A stretch of DNA of 64,000 nucleotides, from contig JACVVK020000336.1 in assembly GCA_018292915.2 (NCBI GenBank), positions 622,501 to 686,500 on the forward strand, written 5' to 3'. The translations under genes and the position numbers were made by a program. The notes under the pieces are model-generated. The model was not told where the DNA came from. It searched no databases and was given only the letters and a program-made list of their open reading frames with translations. The DNA is from Batillaria attramentaria (Eukaryota; Mollusca; Gastropoda; Batillariidae). This document shows positions 59,539 to 64,000 of this stretch, piece by piece (positions within the stretch are counted from its first letter, which is position 1; the number at the start of each line of letters is the position of its first letter).

Positions 59539-61983
59539 CAAGTGCATCAGCGATCAGGCTGCAGTAAATTGATTACTAGTCGTCAAAAATAAATCCTGGC
59601 TAAACAAACAAACACACAAAACGAACAAACAGACAAGAAAAAAAGAGGAGGAGGAGGAGGATGAAAAGAAGAAGAAGAAGAACTTGTAAGAAGAAGAAGA
59701 AGGAGGAGGAGGAGAAGAAGAAGGAGGAGGAGGAGAAGAAGAAGGAGGAGGAGGAGAAGAAGAACTTGTAAAGAGAAGAAGGAGGAGGAGGAGAAGAAGA
59801 AGAAGAAGAACTTCTAAGGAGAAGAAGAAGGAGGAGAAGAAGAAGAAGAACTTGTAAGAAGAAGAAGAAGGAGGAGGAGGAGGAGAAGAAGAAGAACTTG
59901 TAAGGAGAAGAAGAAGGAGGAGGAGGAGAAGAAGAAGGAGGAGGAGGATGAGAAGAAGAAGAAGAAGAACTTGTAAGAAGAAAGAGGAGAAGGAGGATGA
60001 GAAGAAGAAGAACTTGTAAGGAAAAGAAGAAGGAGGAGGAGGAGGAGAAGAAGAAGAACTTGTAAGGAGAAGAAGAAGGAGGAGGAGGAGGAGAAGAAGA
60101 AGAAGAAGAACTTGTAAGAAGAAAGAGGAGAAGGAGGATGAGAAGAAGAAGAACTTGTAAGGAAAAGAAGAAGGAGGGGGAGGAGGAGGATGAGAAGAAG
60201 AAGAAGAAGAAGAACTTGTAAGGAGAAGAAGAAGGAGGAGGAGGAGAAGAAGAACTTGTAAGAAGAAGAAGAAGGAGGAGGAGGAGAAGAAGAAGAAGAA
60301 CTTGTAAGGAAAAGAAGAAGGAGGAGGAGGAGAAGAAGAAGAAGAACTTGTAAGGAGAAGAAGAAGGAGGAGGAGGATGAGAAGAAGAAGAAGAAGAACT
60401 TGTAAGAAGAAGGAGGAGAAGGAGGAGGAGAAGAAGAAGAACTTGTAAGGAAAAGAAGAAGGAGGGGGAGGAGGAGGATGAGAAGAAGAAGAAGAAGAAC
60501 TTGTAAGGAGAAGAAGAAGAAGGAGGAGGAGGAGAAGAAGAAGAACTTGTAAGGAAAAGAAGAAGGAGGGGGAGGAGGAGGATGAGAAGAAGAAGAAGAA
60601 GAACTTGTAAGAAGAAGGAGGAGGAGGAGGAGAAGAAGAAGAAGAAGAACTTGTAAGAAGGAGGAGGAGGAGGAGGAGGAGAAAAAGAAGAACTTGTAAG
60701 GAGAAGGAGGAGGAGGAGAAGAAGAAGAAGAACTTGTAAGGAGAAGAAGGAGGAGGAGGAGGAGAAGAAGAAGAAGAACTTGTAAGAAGAAGAAGGAGGA
60801 GGAGGAGGAGAAGAAGAAGAAGAGGACGAAGAAAGAAAGAAGGCAGGAAAGAAAGAAAGAAAGCAAATCTAAAGTTTTGACCACTTTGCTGTATTTTCTT
60901 GAACAAAAACTTCTCAAACGCAACCTGACCATAATTCCCCCCCCCCCCCCCCAAATATAAACTTACTTCAGCCCATAATTAATATTTTAAGTCCTCTGCT
61001 CTAGAGGGCTTGGGCCTAAATGTGAAATTAAAGGTGTTTTTTTTTTTCTAAAATAAAAGTTCTTAATTTCCTTACTAACATAGCATCCACTAGTAATACT
61101 TGAAACAAACGTGAAATAAAAATTTACATCAAAATAAAAGTTAGAAAATAAAAGCCATATACAGCATCCACTAATCCTTCTGAACGCGAAAAAAACAAAC
61201 AAAAAAAAAACCAGCACAATTCTAGGAAGTCGTTTCGAAACGCGTGGCTTTCCTTTCAGTTTCTGTGTTCTTCAGTAATTGCGTCATAACAACTTATCAA
61301 ATATCAATCATATCTCGCTGCAGCCCCACGCTGGAAGACTAAATTTGACAGTGCAAAATTACAGAGTTGACCCTTTCTTAGTTTCTTAGTCTTTTTCACA
61401 CCCATAACCCAACCAGCAGTTTCACATCAATGCGGAAAAAATGTCAACAACATTACCCCCCTCCCCCCTCCTCCCCCAACCCCAACTTAGGTTACAGAGT
61501 AGGATACAGACGAGACTACAAGATCTGCAGATACGTTACAAGAATTCCAGCGGCCGCCAAGAAGAAATTAGAAGAAAAATGATGACTTCAGTAACTTTAG
61601 TACGTGTACTATGACCAAAACACCGGTTCGCGGCAACTCGAACCGGTTCGGCGAACCGGTTCAAATGGGAACCGGTTAAAACCGGTAAACCGGTTAACCG
61701 CGGCAGCTCTACTTAACATGATTTACAAGAAACTACAAGCTTACCGTAACCCGTACTTCGGCTGCGATCAACACACGATCCATCCTTTCCATGAATGTTG
61801 ACAGCACATGCGTCTTGCGGTTTCAACGGAGTTTTGGCTTAAAAAAATTACAAAATAGCAAACAGTGATTGCAACAGCGAAAAGGGAACAAAATTAATAG
61901 GTAAGTGGGCGCCGCATGTCCCTCACAGCTCCATGGTGCGCTGGGAGAGATAGAACGTATTACCAATAAACAGAAACCACATC

Positions 61984-62046
<63 letters not shown>

Positions 62047-64000
62047 TTTATGACAGTGATCGGATAATTAGAAATGCATACATTTTGAGGTTTTTCATCT
62101 TCTGCAAAACCTGGGCGCGTAATATTTGTATTCAGTTTTACTAACCTTTCAAGCCAAACTAACCTTAAAATCTAAGCCAACCTTTAAAGCCAAACAAACC
62201 TTTTAAGCCAAAGTTTTTACAGACAGGCATTCTGAGGAAAGAGTAAGTCAGTGTAAAAAAGGCACATACTGGAAGCGTTCTTGAAAACAAGATGTCTTGC
62301 ATAGATCAGTGTCCCTATGTATTATGAACATTAACTCTTAAGAGCCCGAGACCGAGCCCAACCACCCCCTGCCCACTATAGGATAAGATTTGTTCAAAAG
62401 AACAAGCCACTGCACACCAGTAGGAGCCACTTCGAGCTACTATAACACAAAGCATTGGCCATCCCCGATAGGCCCGAGACCGGTGCAAATTGCACAACAC
62501 TGGCTTGAAGTGGCTTCTAGTGATTTGAAGATTTCAAGTAAAATTGCGACTTTTGCGAGGACATTGAAGAGTTAATAAATAGGATCCATTAAACAGTAAT
62601 GTAGTGTGATGAATTGTAGCTGTAGACAACTATTTGGCCATGGTGATATCTGATATCTGTTGCCACCGGTCTCTTATTTAATGCTTTACACACATTTTCC
62701 GCTGAACAAAAAGCAAAATAAAAAAATAAATACATCTCTTACCAATGCCCGCGCTGTATGCAGGCGGTCTGGCTGGAATCGAACACTCATTGTCCGGAAA
62801 ACTGAAATAAATAGGCAAAAGACAGAATGAAAACTCAAAGAAATCCTTTCAGTCTGTTGCTGTCCCCTCTTGAAGATTTTATATTCAACAAACTCTAAGA
62901 AGGATGAAAAACATCCTTCATCCCGTAAATGATGTACGATGGTAGCATCGACATCGCGTTTTTAATAGGAGATTGGAGTATAATGTGGCCAGTAGAGTTA
63001 TGATACTTGTGATGCCCCAGTATAGACACAAACTGCTCACCCGTCAACTGAACTCTCCTCCTTGGTCCGGAAGTGTTCCTGGCAGTTAGCTGTGCGTGTG
63101 TCCGAGGCGAGTAGTGTGTGTTGTTCTTCGTTAGCTAAAACAGAGAGTATTACAAACATCAGCAACAACTTCCCCCATATCTACGCAAAATAATGTGTTC
63201 GCTTTATGTTGGTTTTCGTGATCTTTGGGGGCGCCGGGGTGGCCGAATGGTAGAGCGTTGGACTTCTAATGCTCGGGTCATGAGTTCGTACCCCGGCTGG
63301 GGCCAAACATTTGTGCTGGCTTTTTCATCGTTGCCCCGTCTTTGATATCACCCGTATATGGTGGAAAAGGACGCCAAACACCCAAACACCCACCCACCCA
63401 CCCTCGTGTTTTTTGCCTTGTTAACAAAATCAAATATTGTACCACTTTGAATTGAATTAACACAGTCACTACATCTAGATTTTCCCTTATTAATCAGTCA
63501 ATGATACAACTGTGATACAACTGTACGTCGGTGGTGACTCAAGGCGGATATTATTTGTCTCTGACTTGTTTGCAGTCTTGTTGTATACATAACATGCTTC
63601 ACATGAAACTACCTTGACCCACTGTGTAACCGGGTCGAAGACTTGCAATCTGAAGTGCAGTGTTCGGCAGCCAACTGAAAGAAGTACCGACAGAAAAAAA
63701 AATGAAACCGAAACTCCGGTGGATAAGTTGCTGATAGACTAATACCATACAAAACTAAGCATATGGCTGTCTGGCGAACTGTCTGTCTCTTATATGATTT
63801 CAGTTACGCTACCTCATATCGATTTTTTTTTTTGTTTTCCTTAATTGTTTACAATCACAGCCAGCAATACCAACAGTTACAAAAGTGTAAAATAATTTGA
63901 ACTAAAACATGCGGTTTGGATAAAATGTGCTCTTGTGCTGTATAAGTAAATCTTGACCCTACCCACAGGCGCCAGCTAAACAAATGTGCCTACCTGACAG
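50805..64000 (-). CDS. M2: M-type receptor, cytoplasmic tail with tandem exon modules (5' part outside window)
   Basis: Coding order: edge exon 64000-63994, C3 63674-63613, B2 63134-63041, C2 62801-62743, A1 61837-61745, B1 59044-58957, C1 58724-58666, A0 54508-54416, B0 54090-54003, C0 53770-53712, D 50908-50805 (stop TAA). All joins are in phase: A and D are entered at phase 1, B at 1, C at 2. A-B-C is therefore a symmetric 1-1 module that can be added or skipped without frameshift. The peptide is hydrophilic, Pro/Ser/Thr-rich and acidic, with no domain recognised. B exons end (E/T)SVDG with donor gtgagc, as M1 exon 8 does, so this is read as the tail of an M1 paralog. The TM and Ig exons must lie right of the window. 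Confidence 0.7.
50925..51420. repeat. M2 intron segment, duplicate copy 0
   Basis: (AC)n 50925-50986, then a sequence shared with 54660-55170 and 61985-62700 (gttttgaggtttttca, ctaacctttcaagccaaact). This marks the repeated intron that travels with the exon module. Confidence 0.85.
51590..53470. mobile_element. Foldback-like long inverted repeat
   Basis: The left arm (about 51590-52530) matches the right arm (about 52830-53470) in reverse complement: ggtgaaacgtggactagaat at about 52299 against attctagtccacgtttcacc at about 53049. Each arm carries two diverged ~150-180 bp sub-units (gacgtcagcctcacg...tcttgtgatttycc). The loop of about 300 bp holds T-runs. G-run 51642-51660 and C-run 53443-53463 mirror each other at the ends. 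(CA)n 51777-51835 and (GA)n 51918-51968 lie in the left arm. No coding. Confidence 0.75.
53712..53770 (-). CDS. M2 exon C0
   Basis: 59 bp, phase 2 in and 1 out. Encodes LPNAKRQDPATTPAFSTGI. Acceptor ttgtttcag, donor gtaagc. Confidence 0.75.
54003..54090 (-). CDS. M2 exon B0
   Basis: 88 bp, phase 1 in and 2 out. Encodes QDAEPLASDTPTDNYQDNSP, then NEEKTSVDG. Holds the only tyrosine of the module (DNYQDN). Confidence 0.75.
54416..54508 (-). CDS. M2 exon A0
   Basis: 93 bp, phase 1 both ends. Encodes KTPLKPQDACAVNIHGKDGS then CVDRSRSTGC. Acceptor ttttttaag, donor gtaagc. Confidence 0.7.
55555..57000 (-). pseudogene. LINE (L2/Rex-like) ORF2 end and 3' UTR
   Basis: Minus strand: YLGVIIDSRLNWNANTDHVI, then KKSQSRLYSLRKLHSFDASE, and in another frame SVLFLGCVCWG...VVRKAESVVG. 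The 3' end at 55555 carries the tail ttaataaagttcttatcttc. At least one frame change. Confidence 0.8.
57414..58400 (-). CDS. Unrecognised two-exon protein inside the TIR element
   Basis: Exon 1 (about 58400-58155) encodes GCPRLCGRPTVVKQF, then WSLFVCTHGDVARHSLEAF and GIHKKCYNRLQAYHSS. The C..C, CxH and HxxCY spacing looks like a zinc-binding N-terminal module. Donor gtaagg; phase 2. Exon 2 can start at 57839 (after ccaag, phase fits) and reads ILPKVTICLLLVQYFSDEAN, later MYLREQVMSVTSPAVWPADS and a highly acidic end (DSDTSEYDSD), stop at 57414. No clean ATG in frame upstream of exon 1, so it may be 5'-decayed or missing an exon. Probably element-encoded rather than host. No family name given. 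Confidence 0.5.
58666..58724 (-). CDS. M2 exon C1
   Basis: 59 bp, same phases as C0. Encodes SPDANRPNPTTTPAFSTGI. Its donor gtatgtta runs into the TIR element only 8 bp after the exon end. Confidence 0.75.
58957..59044 (-). CDS. M2 exon B1
   Basis: 88 bp, almost identical to B0; the last codon is changed so the join gives SVDR instead of SVDG. Confidence 0.75.
59476..59537. repeat. (GT)n microsatellite
   Basis: Inside the left part of the hAT-like element. Confidence 0.95.
59638..60865. repeat. 1.2 kb purine (GAA/GGA) minisatellite with aacttgtaag punctuation
   Basis: About 25 irregular units made of (GAAGAA)n(GGAGGA)n, each closed by aacttgtaag(g/a). The + strand is almost pure purine. 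Long frames on the other strand read only Ser/Leu/Phe/Pro homopolymers and are artefacts. Confidence 0.95.
61745..61837 (-). CDS. M2 exon A1
   Basis: 93 bp, phase 1 both ends, near identical to A0. One visible change turns the terminal Cys codon to Tyr (STGY). Confidence 0.7.
61985..62045. repeat. (AC)n microsatellite in duplicated intron copy 2
   Basis: Corresponds to 54658-54706 and 50925-50986 in the other copies, with different lengths. Confidence 0.95.
62743..62801 (-). CDS. M2 exon C2
   Basis: 59 bp, phases as C0. Encodes FPDNECSIPARPPAYSAGI, more diverged than C0/C1. Confidence 0.7.
63041..63134 (-). CDS. M2 exon B2
   Basis: 94 bp, phase 1 in and 2 out. Encodes NEEQHTLLASDTRTANCQEH, then FRTKEESSVDG. 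Two codons longer than B0/B1 and closer to M1 exon 8 at its end. Confidence 0.7.
63229..63404 (+). mobile_element. SINE-L copy 6
   Basis: Plus strand: gcgccggggtggccgaatgg, body to ggaaaaggacgccaaacacc, then cccaccc repeats. The B0 and B1 introns lack it at the homologous place (ggttttcgtattctctgcc), so it inserted after the module duplication. Confidence 0.9.
63613..63674 (-). CDS. M2 exon C3
   Basis: 62 bp, phase 2 in and 1 out. Encodes WLPNTALQIASLRPGYTVGQ, one codon longer than the other C exons. Acceptor ttctttcag; weak donor gtagtt. Confidence 0.55.
63994..64000 (-). CDS. M2 exon cut by window edge
   Basis: Seven bases ctgtcag before a donor-like gtaggc. Phase 2 out would fit C3. Only the end is visible. 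Confidence 0.35.

Larger units (their letters stand above)
59340..61711. mobile_element. hAT-like non-autonomous element with 8 bp TSD
   Basis: Starts TAGAGCTGTGAACCGGTT and ends GCGGCAGCTCTA; both ends are packed with aaccggtt words. 8 bp TSD CTTAACAT at 59332-59339 and 61712-61719, the hAT hallmark. The paralogous intron at about 54390 has one uninterrupted acttaacatgatgaaactac, an empty site. The interior is (GT)n, a 1.2 kb purine minisatellite and unassigned sequence, with no transposase. Confidence 0.85.

Noticed and set aside
59638..60865. CRISPR-like regular repeat with spacers
   Set aside because: Units vary in length, the 'spacers' are the same GAA/GGA simple sequence, and the genome is eukaryotic.
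59554..60954. Very long minus-strand open frames (over 460 and 370 codons)
   Set aside because: They translate the purine minisatellite into Ser/Leu/Phe/Pro homopolymers; all frames are open because the repeat lacks stops on that strand.

Overview
This is a eukaryotic (animal) genomic window. Intron/exon structure is pervasive, (AC/GT)n microsatellites recur throughout, and there are many tRNA-derived SINEs, decayed LINEs, MITEs and segmental duplications. The repeat style (tRNA-headed SINEs, divergent repeats carrying TCAAGGTCA, large CA-repeat load) fits a marine mollusc, most likely a gastropod. That placement is inference from style, not a database match.

The host genes are a cluster of immunoglobulin-like, single-pass membrane receptors rebuilt from splice sites and exon phase. 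Two types alternate. P-type genes (+ strand) have several Ig-like domains, a TM exon and a two-exon cytoplasmic tail with three tyrosines in YxN context: P1 (166-2690, 5' end outside the window) and P2 (18696-39308, signal exon not found, 14.7 kb intron 5). M-type genes (- strand): M1 (12361-7029) is complete, with nine exons, all phases joining and 297 codons: signal peptide, one Ig-like domain over two exons, TM, tail. M2 (64000-50805, 5' end outside the window) shows only its tail, in which a small exon module (A-B-C) has been tandemly duplicated in phase. P1/M1 and P2/M2 are each tail-to-tail, so the window looks like a duplicated P+M block.

Layout: 1-2690 P1 end; 2.7-5.0 kb LINE remnant; 5.18-5.32 kb dead P-tail exon; 7.0-12.4 kb M1, with a solo-LTR-like element in an intron; 13.4-13.8 kb orphan minus-strand exon(s); 16-17.8 kb divergent tandem repeats; 18.7-39.3 kb P2, whose large intron holds a CCGAAT-rich MITE nested in a LINE and an array of ~1.8 kb palindrome-bounded units, part of it recently duplicated as a 3.9 kb tandem; 39.3-50.2 kb LINE fragments and two pogo-like MITEs; 50.8-64 kb M2 with a foldback inverted repeat, a 3.45 kb TIR element carrying an unrecognised protein, and a 2.37 kb hAT-like element full of purine minisatellite.

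Functionally, the four loci plausibly encode paired cell-surface receptors. The P tails have sites expected to recruit SH2 adaptors if phosphorylated. The ligand and the role (immune, recognition or adhesion) cannot be read from the sequence.
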